Assembly (NCBI GenBank): GCA_020832495.1
Contig: JAFIEP010000052.1
Coordinates: forward strand, 1-64,000
Source: Acidimicrobiia bacterium
GTDB taxonomy: Bacteria > Actinomycetota > Acidimicrobiia > Acidimicrobiales > Acidimicrobilacustridaceae
Length of the DNA stretch: 64,000 nt
Reading direction: 5' to 3'
The position numbers and the translations under genes were made by a program. The stretch's first letter is position 1. Each line of letters opens with the position of its first letter. The notes beneath the pieces were generated by a model that was not told the origin of the DNA, made no database searches, and saw only the letters and a list, made by a program, of their open reading frames with translations. Positions 44,101 through 51,437 of this stretch are shown here, in pieces.

Positions 44101-46028
44101 CACTCGATCGTGCGGGCCTCGAGGCCCGCGTCGATCCGTCGGTGGTGCCCGACGCCTGGTGGACGACCCCGTCACCGGCCGTGGTGGGCGACGAGGCCCG
44201 GTTCGTGCGTGTGTCGCTCGCCGGTGTCGAGTGCCTGGCCGCCGCCGAGGACGCCGGCCGGCTGCGCGACGCGCTGGGGGTGGCCGTGCCCGTCGGTTTG
44301 CCGACGGGGTTCACCGACAGCGTGGATGATCCCCTCGGCGACCTGGTGCGTCGCTGGGCGCGGGTGTGCGGGCCGTTCACCGCCGACGAGATGGCCGTTC
44401 GGTGGGGCGCCCCGGTGGCCCGGGTCCTCGACGTCCTGGCCGACGCAGAGCGGGTCGGTCGGCTGGTGCGGGGAGCGTTCCGTCCCGGTGGGGTCGGCGA
44501 CGAGTGGTGCGACCCCGACGCGTTGCGCCAGCTCCGACGACGCTCGCTGGCTGCGTTGCGGCGGGAGATCCAACCGGTGGAGGCCGCCTCCTTCTCGCGC
44601 TTCACCCTCGAGTGGCATGGCATCGGTGCGGCACGCCGGGGGATCGAGGCCGTGGCCGACGTGGTGGCGCAGCTCGGTGGCGCGGCCCTACCGGCCAGCG
44701 ATCTCGAACGTGATGTCCTGGCGGCACGGGTCGCCGACTACCGACCGAGCGACCTCGACACCTTGTGCGCCACCGGCGAGGTGGTGTGGATCGGGGCCGG
44801 GGCCATCGGATCCTCCGACGGGCGCGTGCGGCTCGCCCTGGCCGAGCAGTTGCCTTACCTGGTGCCTGCAGGGAACGAGCCCACGATCGATGCCTCGCCG
44901 GTCGGCGGTTCGCCGGACGAGGGTTCGCCGGACGACGGTGCGCCAGGAGCCGAGCCCGACAGCGCCGCCACCCGTCGCGCGGTGGCCGACGCGGTGCGAC
45001 GCCACCTGAGCGAACGAGGGGCGTCACGGTGGAGTGAGCTCCAGGTGGCCGTGCAGACGAGCGGGCTGCCCTACGACGACGACCTCGTGCTGGTGGCCCT
45101 GTGGGATCTCGTGTGGGCCGGAGAGGTGACCAACGACGCTCTGGCGCCGCTGCGAGCCTACGTCGGCGCTGGTCGCTCCAGCGGTCGTCGGCGGGCCAGC
45201 CTGGCACCCACCAGCACCGTGCCCGCACGCCGACCGTCGTCGGGGCGGCCCAGCAGCCGCTCGGGTGGGGCGCGGCGCCGCGGGAGGGCGCCGCTCGGGA
45301 GCCTGCGCAGCGGAGGTCCGGCGGCGGGCAGCGGCCGTTGGTCGCTGGTGGCCGCGCCCGGGCCTGCTCCCGACCCGACCGAGCGGGCACTCGCCGATGC
45401 GTCGATGCTTCTCGAACGTCATGGGGTGCTCACGCGTGAGGCCGTGCGCGCCGAAGGGCTGGCGGGCGGTTTCGCTGGGCTGTACCCAGTGTTGCGTGCG
45501 CTCGAGGACCGCGGACAGGTGCGACGGGGGTACTTCGTCGAAGGGCTGGGTGGCGCCCAGTTCGCCTACCCCGGTGTGGTCGACCGCCTCCGAGCGGTCC
45601 GAGACGAGCCCACGGCAGGGGGTTCCGCGGCCAGGGCGGTGAGCGGCCCCGATGATGACGATGCCGCCGGTGGCGTGGTGGTCCTGGCCGCCGACGACCC
45701 TGCCCAGTTGTTCGGTGCCACCCTGCCGTGGCCTACGTCGAGCGGACGACCGGGACGCGCAGCGGGGGCGTTGGTGGTGTTGGCCGACGGTGAGCCGTGT
45801 GCGTTCGTCGAACGCGGCGGGCGCAGCCTGCTCACCTTCCCCGCCGCCGACCGTCGTGCCCACTGGGTCCACGGGTTGGTCGCCCTGCTCGACGCCGGTC
45901 GACGCTCACGGCTGGCCATCGGCCGGATCGACGGCGAGCCCGCCGCCGAGTCCCCGTGGGCCTCGGCACTCGCCGAGGTTGGCTTCGCCGACGGCTACCG
46001 GGGCTTGGTGGCCCGCGCCTCCCGCTGA
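41187..46028 (+). CDS. lhr: Lhr-type superfamily 2 helicase
   Basis: Lhr is a large ATP-dependent 3'-5' helicase linked to DNA repair. The 1613-residue protein has Walker A APTGSGKT (46-53), Walker B D180-E-I-H, IGLSATQRPLDEVARFL and motif VI RVGRAGH. The Lhr winged-helix and C-terminal regions follow, including RGRRGSQRLAVTNAGTIPDR and FLLGASTWRIEDI. An Arg/Ser/Gly-rich linker near residues 1330-1395 precedes the final domain. Starts at 41136 and 41166 are in frame, but GTG 41187 fits homologues and the -10 box. nei follows 47 nt later, the same pairing as in mycobacteria. Confidence 0.93.
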   Translation: MADDPALDVFSAPVRQWFASSFEAPTEAQRRGWAAISSGANALVLAPTGSGKTLTAFLWGIDRLMTEAGRAPGGEASSIGSTAPRRTRIVYLSPLRALAVDVQKNLRAPLRGIAHAAARNGTTLYEPTVGVRTGDTSPQDRRRLQRSAPDLLITTPESLYLMLTSAARQTLVDVEAVIVDEIHALVPTKRGAHLAVSLERLEHLCGRPFQRIGLSATQRPLDEVARFLGGVDPATRKARPVEVVDAGSRKTLELEVVVPVEDMGALGEVISEPVSGPAAGGPARRSIWPSLHPVLLDRVQAHRSTIVFTNARRAAERLAARLNELDVERRLLAGERGGSTDDADGNGHEGPRKVGSYLAGENQASGLLLADGEEPDLVRAHHGSLSRERRLAVEDQLKRGELRGLVATSSLELGIDMGAVDLVCQVGSPGSVAAGVQRVGRAGHQVGEPSRGVLFPRHRADLLETATITRRMHEGLVESIRYQRNPLDVAAQHIVAMCALDEWDVTELAAVLRSAAPFAELSDQALEAVLELLAGRYPAEDFTGLHARVVWDRLEGRIRGRRGSQRLAVTNAGTIPDRGLFGVFLADGTRVGELDEEMVYESRPGETFLLGASTWRIEDITFDRVVVSPAPGEPARMPFWRGDAPGRPVELGRAVGALVAELRRLDADAAAELLGRHHDLDEWAARNLVAFLDEQAEATGAVPDDQTIVVERFRDEIGDWRVCILTTFGDRVHAPWAVALRARLAERWGDPPELLHSDHGIVLRLPEHIDELPLDDLLIDPEDIDDLVLEHLPSTALFAARFRECAARALLLPRRRPDRRTPMWQQRQRAADLLSVAAAHPQFPIMLEAVRECCTEVFDLDALRSLCADVRSRQVRVVTASTDHASPFAQSLLFEWIAVFMYEGDAPLAERRAAALVLDRELLGDLLGTEQLRDLLDPEVIDELVAWLARTAPTRRARDLDDVHDALMELGPLDRAGLEARVDPSVVPDAWWTTPSPAVVGDEARFVRVSLAGVECLAAAEDAGRLRDALGVAVPVGLPTGFTDSVDDPLGDLVRRWARVCGPFTADEMAVRWGAPVARVLDVLADAERVGRLVRGAFRPGGVGDEWCDPDALRQLRRRSLAALRREIQPVEAASFSRFTLEWHGIGAARRGIEAVADVVAQLGGAALPASDLERDVLAARVADYRPSDLDTLCATGEVVWIGAGAIGSSDGRVRLALAEQLPYLVPAGNEPTIDASPVGGSPDEGSPDDGAPGAEPDSAATRRAVADAVRRHLSERGASRWSELQVAVQTSGLPYDDDLVLVALWDLVWAGEVTNDALAPLRAYVGAGRSSGRRRASLAPTSTVPARRPSSGRPSSRSGGARRRGRAPLGSLRSGGPAAGSGRWSLVAAPGPAPDPTERALADASMLLERHGVLTREAVRAEGLAGGFAGLYPVLRALEDRGQVRRGYFVEGLGGAQFAYPGVVDRLRAVRDEPTAGGSAARAVSGPDDDDAAGGVVVLAADDPAQLFGATLPWPTSSGRPGRAAGALVVLADGEPCAFVERGGRSLLTFPAADRRAHWVHGLVALLDAGRRSRLAIGRIDGEPAAESPWASALAEVGFADGYRGLVARASR

Positions 46029-46063
46029 CGGGCCCGACCGCCCGACGGAGCTCGGCGGAGGGC

Positions 46064-46069
46064 TACCGT
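46064..46069 (+). promoter_or_regulatory. -10 box of nei
   Basis: TACCGT ends 6 nt before ATG 46076, so nei may have its own leaderless transcript in addition to read-through from lhr. Confidence 0.45.
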
Positions 46070-46075
46070 GCAACC

Positions 46076-46855
46076 ATGCCCGAGGGGGACACCCTCCACC
46101 GCACCGCTGCGCGACTGCGGCCGGCACTGGTGGGGGCTTCGTTGGAGGCCTTCGAGGCGCCGCGGGCCGTGGGCCCCCACCCGGCGGTGGGGTCGTCGAT
46201 CGACGAGGTGGCAGCCGTGGGCAAACACCTGGTCGTGCGGTTCGGCGACGGTGTGGTGCTGCGCACCCACCTGCGGATGACCGGGTCGTGGCACCTCTAC
46301 CGGCCCCACGAGCGATGGCAGCGATCGAGTCGGGCCATGCGGGTGCGCCTGGAGGTGCCGGACTGGGTGGCCGTGTGCTTCTCCGCTCCCGTGGTGGAGC
46401 TGCGCAGTGCCGGCTCGGGACCGTTGCCCGCCGTGGCGCGTCTCGGACCCGACCTGTGCCAGGCCGACGCCGACCTGGCAGCAGCCGTTGAGCGGATGGG
46501 TCGGGTGGGTGAGGGGAATCGGTCCGTGGCCGAGCTGCTGCTGGATCAGCGGGTCATGGCCGGGGTGGGCAACGTCTACAAGAGCGAGGTGTTGTGGGCC
46601 TGCGGGGTGGATCCCTTCCGACCCATCGAGGCGGTGCCGGACGCTGTGCGCTCCGAACTGGTGGCCACCGCCCATCGACTGCTGCGGACCAACCTGAGGA
46701 CGGCGCGACGGACGACCGTGGCTGGCCCGGCCGGGTCGCTGGCCGTCTACGGCCGACGCGGCGCGCCGTGCCGTCGATGCGCCGCCCCGGTGCTGATGAA
46801 GGTCCACGGCGAGCAGGCGCGCAGCACCTACTGGTGTCCCGCCTGCCAGCGGTGA
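46076..46855 (+). CDS. nei: Endonuclease VIII-family DNA glycosylase (Nei/Fpg)
   Basis: The 259-residue bifunctional glycosylase/AP lyase excises oxidised pyrimidines. It begins MPEGDTLHRTAARL, the Nei form of the N-terminus with catalytic Pro2 and Glu3. GKHLVVRF supplies the conserved Lys, DQRVMAGVGNVYKSEVLWAC is the helix-two-turn-helix, and the C-terminal CRRCAAPVLMKVHGEQARST followed by CPAC is the zinc finger. Adjacency to lhr supports a joint repair role. Confidence 0.94.
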   Translation: MPEGDTLHRTAARLRPALVGASLEAFEAPRAVGPHPAVGSSIDEVAAVGKHLVVRFGDGVVLRTHLRMTGSWHLYRPHERWQRSSRAMRVRLEVPDWVAVCFSAPVVELRSAGSGPLPAVARLGPDLCQADADLAAAVERMGRVGEGNRSVAELLLDQRVMAGVGNVYKSEVLWACGVDPFRPIEAVPDAVRSELVATAHRLLRTNLRTARRTTVAGPAGSLAVYGRRGAPCRRCAAPVLMKVHGEQARSTYWCPACQR

Positions 46856-46912
46856 GCCGGTGCGCCGCTGGCCGCCCGGCGCTCGGCACCTGCCGAGCGG
46901 GGTGGGCGCCGC

Positions 46913-46918
46913 TACGCT
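46913..46918 (+). promoter_or_regulatory. -10 box of the NTF2-like gene
   Basis: TACGCT ends 7 nt before ATG 46926. Confidence 0.45.
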
Positions 46919-46925
46919 CCAGCCG

Positions 46926-47330
46926 ATGGCCGACTCGACCGAACCCGCCACCCCTCTGACGCCAGCAGAGGTAGTGGATTGCTACATCGCTGCCTTTGCC
47001 GACGACCGGGAAGGATGGCTCGGCCTGTTCGCCGTTGACGCCGTGGTCGAGGACCCGGTGGGGTCACCGCCCCACCAGGGAACCGAGGCCATCGGCGCCT
47101 TCTGGGATGCCTCGCAGGCCATGGCCGACAGCATCCGGCTCGTGCGCACCGGACCGGTGCGGGTGGCCGGACAGGAAGCTGCCTTCCCCATGCAGGCCCG
47201 ACCGCTCATCGGCGGCACGGAGTTCGTGGTCGACATCATCGACGTCATGGCTTTCGACACCGCGGGACGCATCACGTCGTTGCGGGCCTTCTGGGACCCC
47301 ACGACCATGCGAGCCGCGGACGGCGACTGA
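46926..47330 (+). CDS. NTF2-like / SnoaL-type protein (ketosteroid isomerase-like)
   Basis: The 134-residue protein has the NTF2-like cone fold pattern: N-terminal helix EVVDCYIAAFADDREGWLGL, then FAVDAVVEDPVGSPPHQGTE, where the Asp of VEDPVG matches the catalytic base region of ketosteroid isomerases. The C-terminal VVDIIDVMAFDTAGRITSLR, with AFWD, is typical of the family. The substrate is not known; many members act on polyketides or steroids, and many are orphan. It is convergent with the FUSC gene. Confidence 0.75.
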   Translation: MADSTEPATPLTPAEVVDCYIAAFADDREGWLGLFAVDAVVEDPVGSPPHQGTEAIGAFWDASQAMADSIRLVRTGPVRVAGQEAAFPMQARPLIGGTEFVVDIIDVMAFDTAGRITSLRAFWDPTTMRAADGD

Positions 47331-47336
47331 ACCCGG

Positions 47337-47366
47337 CGTCGTCCGTGGCGCCGGCCGGTGACGACG
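47337..47366. terminator. Possible bidirectional hairpin between convergent genes
   Basis: CGTCGTC (47337-47343) pairs with GACGACG (47360-47366) around a 16-nt GC-rich loop. It fills the gap between the NTF2-like and FUSC stops. Confidence 0.4.
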
Positions 47367-49730
47367 TCAGCGCCACCAGGGACGCTGCAACTCGCGTGCG
47401 GCTGACGGCGCCACGCGTGCGGCCGCATCGAGTGCATCGTCGGTCACGGCCAGCCAGTCGCCGACCCACACTTCGCCCAGTTCCCGCACCACGGTGGCCT
47501 CGTCGTCGACCCAGGGCAGCAGCCCTGACGAGGCACCATCGAGGGCAGTTCGGTGCGGTGCACGCTCGCCGGTGTCGGGCGTGGGTGGCATCGGCGGCAG
47601 GGGGCTCCACGGCGCCCGGCGGTGGGCAACCGCAGCGGCCAAGGTGGCACCGACACCGCTCAGGCGGTGGCGGGTGTCGTCGAGGTGCTCGGCCATGGCA
47701 CGTCCAGACGATGCGGGCGTCTCGCCACGGTCGTCGATGGGGTCCTCGGCAACACCCAGTCGGCTCAGTGCACCGGCGGTCATGCGGGCCAGCGTCGGCG
47801 TGGCCAACAATGGTGACCAGCGCACGTAGTCGAGGTGCTCACCGGCGCGCTCGTTCACCAGGTCGGCGAAGGCGGCGTCCACCCGCGACCTGGCGGCGAG
47901 GACCTCCACCTCCGCTGGCGAGCGTGGTCCCCGACCGGGCGGGGCGACCTCGCCCCGCGCTGCGGCGGCCAACAGGTCGGCGGCGGCGCCGTAGAGCTCG
48001 CTGAGCGCCCACCCGAGCGGAGCGCGCGCCCCCCGAGGCCAGAACAGCAGCGATGCCACCAGGGCCACAGCAGCGCCGAGCGCCACCGACTCCAAGCGGA
48101 CCAAGGCCGTGGTCCAGCCGGTCGGCTCGATCAGGTTGAACAGCACCACCACCAACACGGCGAAGCTGGCCTGGCCGGCGGCGACCCCGAAGAGCAGCGG
48201 CGCCGCCGCGGCGGTGGCGGCGAACAGCGGGAGCAGCGCCCACAGCACGACGGGAGCATCGCCGAGGAGGTGGACGACCGTGGCGGCCACCACGAAGCCG
48301 CCAACCGTGCCGCCCACGGCGCGCACGGCGGTGCTGCCGGTGTCGGTGGCGCTGGTTCGCAGTACGGCGAAGACCGCAAGCACCACCCAGAACCCCCGCA
48401 CCTGGGGCACCACGCCGGCGATCGCTGCAGCAGACCCGAGCGCCAGTGCCGCCCGGGAGGCGTTGCGGATCCACACCGATCGGGGCCGGAAGTGGGCGAC
48501 GGCCAGCATGCGCAGCCGCCGGATCGGGGCGCGAGCGTCGGTGGCGGGCATCTCGGGAGCGGTGCGCAGATCGGCGGGGTTCACGGTGCCGCCAGCAGCG
48601 AGGATCCCGTTCACCCCGACGGCCAGGGCACTGACCGCCAGGGCTCGCACGGCGAACACGGCGTCGGCCCGCTGGTCGACCTCGTGACGGGTCGCTCCGG
48701 TCGTCACCGCCCAGTGGATCAGCGCCACGCGGTGCTCAGCCATGGCCTGGTCCAGTTCCGCGAGCGGTGGGAGCCCGTGCTCACCGAGGAGTCGCGCGTC
48801 ACTCTCGGACAGACCCTCGGCCGTGGCCCGCAAGGTGGCGGTTGTCTGCTCGGCGACCGCGCGCGCCTCGGCGCCCGCAGGCCCGTCGAATGCAGTGCGC
48901 TCGAGTCGGCCCACGAGGTGGTCGGCGCGTTCGGATTCGTCGAGCAGTGCCAGCAGCGCCTGGTAGCGGGTGGCTGGACCCATCGGTCGATGCCCGAGCT
49001 GGGTCAGGCGGATCCGGAGCGTCTCGACCCGTGCATCGGCTGCCACCACGTCGATGGGTTCCGTCGGCTGCCCTGCGGCGGCTGCCTCGGTGCGGTCGGC
49101 CAGGTCGTCGAAGATGGTGGCCAGGGCGCGGCGGATCGCCCGATGGGGGTGTACCGGCAGGACGAAGGTGGCCACCAGCGTGCACACCACCGCCGCCAGC
49201 AACCACCCGAACTGGCGGGCGGCGAGCTGCTCGGGTCCGCCGGGAGTGAGGACGGCCACCACCAGCACGAGGAGCACTGCCGGGGCGCCGCCGCCGATCC
49301 GTCCGCCGACGCAGCCCAGCCAGCGCAACCAGAACGTGGCCAACGCCACGGTCACCGCTGCGGAGACCACGCTGTCCTCCACCAGCGTGCCGATGGTGAT
49401 GGCCACCGCCCCGGCCGGCCACAGCAGGAGGTTGGCCACCACTCGGGTGCGCGTCGTGCCGTCGAAGGCGGCGAACACCAGATAGGCCATGGCGCCGATG
49501 GGGCCGAACACGGCCACCTCGGGCGACTCGAGCACGACCACGCCCAGCACGGCGAGTAGGGGGAAGGCGATGCCCACCCGCACAGCGCGGCGCAACGAGA
49601 CCAGGTCGGGGTCCCGTCGCCGCAGTGCCGCCAGCAGGTCGGCGTGCCGAGACGGGCGAGCGGGTGTCCCGGTGGGCGACACGGGGTCGTTGCCCGATGT
49701 CGGATCGGGCGACGTCTCCCGGTCGGGCAT
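47367..49730 (-). CDS. FUSC-family membrane protein
   Basis: The 787-residue protein has two blocks of about five to six helices (about 45-190 and 420-575), each followed by a cytoplasmic helical region. This is the layout of FUSC/YccS-type proteins linked to fusaric acid resistance and aromatic-acid efflux. LRRAVRVGIAFPLLAVLGVV and RNASRAALALGSAAAIAGVV open the two halves. Whether this protein exports anything is unproven. Its ATG overlaps the stop of the upstream methyltransferase by one base (TGATG), so the pair is probably translated together. Confidence 0.83.
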   Translation of the reverse strand: MPDRETSPDPTSGNDPVSPTGTPARPSRHADLLAALRRRDPDLVSLRRAVRVGIAFPLLAVLGVVVLESPEVAVFGPIGAMAYLVFAAFDGTTRTRVVANLLLWPAGAVAITIGTLVEDSVVSAAVTVALATFWLRWLGCVGGRIGGGAPAVLLVLVVAVLTPGGPEQLAARQFGWLLAAVVCTLVATFVLPVHPHRAIRRALATIFDDLADRTEAAAAGQPTEPIDVVAADARVETLRIRLTQLGHRPMGPATRYQALLALLDESERADHLVGRLERTAFDGPAGAEARAVAEQTTATLRATAEGLSESDARLLGEHGLPPLAELDQAMAEHRVALIHWAVTTGATRHEVDQRADAVFAVRALAVSALAVGVNGILAAGGTVNPADLRTAPEMPATDARAPIRRLRMLAVAHFRPRSVWIRNASRAALALGSAAAIAGVVPQVRGFWVVLAVFAVLRTSATDTGSTAVRAVGGTVGGFVVAATVVHLLGDAPVVLWALLPLFAATAAAAPLLFGVAAGQASFAVLVVVLFNLIEPTGWTTALVRLESVALGAAVALVASLLFWPRGARAPLGWALSELYGAAADLLAAAARGEVAPPGRGPRSPAEVEVLAARSRVDAAFADLVNERAGEHLDYVRWSPLLATPTLARMTAGALSRLGVAEDPIDDRGETPASSGRAMAEHLDDTRHRLSGVGATLAAAVAHRRAPWSPLPPMPPTPDTGERAPHRTALDGASSGLLPWVDDEATVVRELGEVWVGDWLAVTDDALDAAARVAPSAARELQRPWWR

Positions 49731-50464
49731 CAGTCGGCGGGGCGACGCAGGATCATCCAGCTCTGGCCGAGCCGGGCAGGGCTGGTCACCACCTCACCGT
49801 CGTCTCGGGTGTAGGTGCCGTCGATGGGTACCACGTGCTCCCAACCGCCGACCACCCGCTCCACGGCGAAGCCGGCCCGCTCGGCCAACAGCGCAAGGTC
49901 GTCGCGGTGGGTGAACTGGTTGTGGTGGCGGGCGACCCCGATGCTGGCTGCGGTGGCCTCGAAGATCGGCCAGTGGTTCGGTTCGGCCAGCTCGAGGAAC
50001 GACACCACGCAGCCACCCCCGGGTCGCAGCACCCGCGCCGCTTCCTGGAGCAGTCGGTAGCCGGCCTCGTGAGGGAGGTGGGTGAGGACCGAGAAGAAGC
50101 AGGCCAGGTCGAACGAGTCGTCGGGTGCGGGTACCGAGAGCCCGTCGGTCACGGCGAACTCGAAGTCGGGGTGCTGCTCGCGGGCGTACTCGATGACGGC
50201 GGGGACCACATCCAGCCCGAGGTAGCGGCCCCGATGGCGGGCGCCCAGCCGAGCAGCGAGCCGACCCGACCCACAGCCCACATCGAGCAGGTCCGTGTCC
50301 GGGGTGAGGCCGGCCAGGCGGAGCACGCCCTCCTCGACCGCACCCACCGCCTCCCAGTGTGCGCCCACGGCCAGCGCCATGGCGGTGTCCCGATCGTGTT
50401 CGGCCAGCAGGCGGTCGACATGGGCCCGGTACTCGTCGTTGAGGCGATCCATCAGGCTGGGCAT
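49730..50464 (-). CDS. SAM-dependent methyltransferase, class I
   Basis: The 244-residue protein has motif I LLDVGCGSGRLAARLG, an acidic residue at the end of strand 2 (YLGLDVVPAVIEYAR), and FDLACFFSVLTHLPH with RVLRPGGGCVVSF as motif III. It therefore binds S-adenosylmethionine; the acceptor is unknown. ATG 50464 is supported by a TACGCT box 8 nt upstream; ATG 50452 (MDRLNDEYRAHV) is an alternative. It is coupled to the FUSC gene, so its product might be a FUSC cargo or modify a related compound (inference). Confidence 0.85.
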   Translation of the reverse strand: MPSLMDRLNDEYRAHVDRLLAEHDRDTAMALAVGAHWEAVGAVEEGVLRLAGLTPDTDLLDVGCGSGRLAARLGARHRGRYLGLDVVPAVIEYAREQHPDFEFAVTDGLSVPAPDDSFDLACFFSVLTHLPHEAGYRLLQEAARVLRPGGGCVVSFLELAEPNHWPIFEATAASIGVARHHNQFTHRDDLALLAERAGFAVERVVGGWEHVVPIDGTYTRDDGEVVTSPARLGQSWMILRRPAD

Positions 50465-50472
50465 CGGCGGGC

Positions 50473-50478
50473 AGCGTA
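50473..50478 (-). promoter_or_regulatory. -10 box of the methyltransferase-FUSC operon
   Basis: Minus-strand TACGCT ends 8 nt before ATG 50464. Confidence 0.4.
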
Positions 50479-50630
50479 CCGGGTCGTCGTCACCGTGGCG
50501 CCGAGTGCCCCGCACCCTCCCGATCCCCGTCCCGATCTTGCGTGGGTCCGCGAGGTGGGAGCCCGCGAGATGTGCGCAGGAATCCGCTGGGTTCCGGGTG
50601 GCGCTTGCTCGCCGGGCGAAACGGGTCGGC

Positions 50631-50636
50631 TAGCGT
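50631..50636 (+). promoter_or_regulatory. -10 box of the gene at 50644
   Basis: TAGCGT ends 7 nt before GTG 50644, with no Shine-Dalgarno. Confidence 0.5.
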
Positions 50637-50643
50637 CGATTCG

Positions 50644-51396
50644 GTGGATGTACGACAGATGGCGCGGGACCTCCAGCAGGCTGAACCAGCCGACCAGGAA
50701 CGGCTGCTCGAGGAACTCTTCGCACACGCCCCCGACACGCAAGCACTCGATCCCGGCCCCGAGGCGCTGCAGATCCTCGATCGGTACCTCGGCCTGCTCG
50801 GAGCAGTGCGGCAACGGCTACGCCGCTACCGGGCCGACCCCACGGTGCTCGACGCCGTCGACGCCGAGATGGACCGCTGGCACGACCAACGTGACGTCGT
50901 GATGTTGTACCTCTTGCAGCAGGTCGACGAGCCGTCGTCGCCCGGCGGCGGCCCTGTGGCGCTGTCGGCGCGCCCGGCGCCGAACGATGTCCGTGCCGTG
51001 TTGGTGGCGGTGGGAGCGCGACTCGGGCTCAGCCCGGTCACGCCGGCGGAGCAGGCCGATCTGCGTGTCGACGTCTGTTGGCGATGGGAGCCACCGGGGG
51101 GCCTCCCCGGCCTGGCCGAGCCGCTGCCCGTCGTCGGCTTCGTACTGTTGGCCCCCACCGACGGGGCCGACGCCGTCAAGGCAGCAGTGCTCGACCTCGT
51201 CGATCTCGGCTGCGCTCAAGGAGTGCTGGTGGATCCCGGTGACCCATCGGTGCGCTCCACGACCGACGAGGGGGACACCAAGGGCGCCGCCGCCCGCCGC
51301 CGTAGCGTCGCCCGCATCGTCGCTGCCCGACCAGGTCCGGAACTGGCGATCTGGACGGCCGCCGAGGTGGAGGCACTCCACACCTCGGTCCGCTGA
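50644..51396 (+). CDS. Protein of unknown function
   Basis: GTG 50644 opens a 250-residue soluble protein with no signal peptide or TM segment. The first 100 residues are helical and charged (MARDLQQAEPADQERLLEEL, then ILDRYLGLLGAVRQRLRRYR). The second part has alternating hydrophobic strands (VGFVLLAPTDGADAVKAAVL) and ends with an Arg-rich helix and AIWTAAEVEALHTSVR. I recognise no domain. A TAGCGT box at leaderless spacing supports the start; ATG 50659 is an alternative. It is convergent with the large glycosyltransferase gene. Confidence 0.62.
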   Translation: MDVRQMARDLQQAEPADQERLLEELFAHAPDTQALDPGPEALQILDRYLGLLGAVRQRLRRYRADPTVLDAVDAEMDRWHDQRDVVMLYLLQQVDEPSSPGGGPVALSARPAPNDVRAVLVAVGARLGLSPVTPAEQADLRVDVCWRWEPPGGLPGLAEPLPVVGFVLLAPTDGADAVKAAVLDLVDLGCAQGVLVDPGDPSVRSTTDEGDTKGAAARRRSVARIVAARPGPELAIWTAAEVEALHTSVR

Positions 51397-51437
51397 CCCG
51401 CATCAGCTGGTCGCCGACAGGGCGGTCCCCTCGCGAC

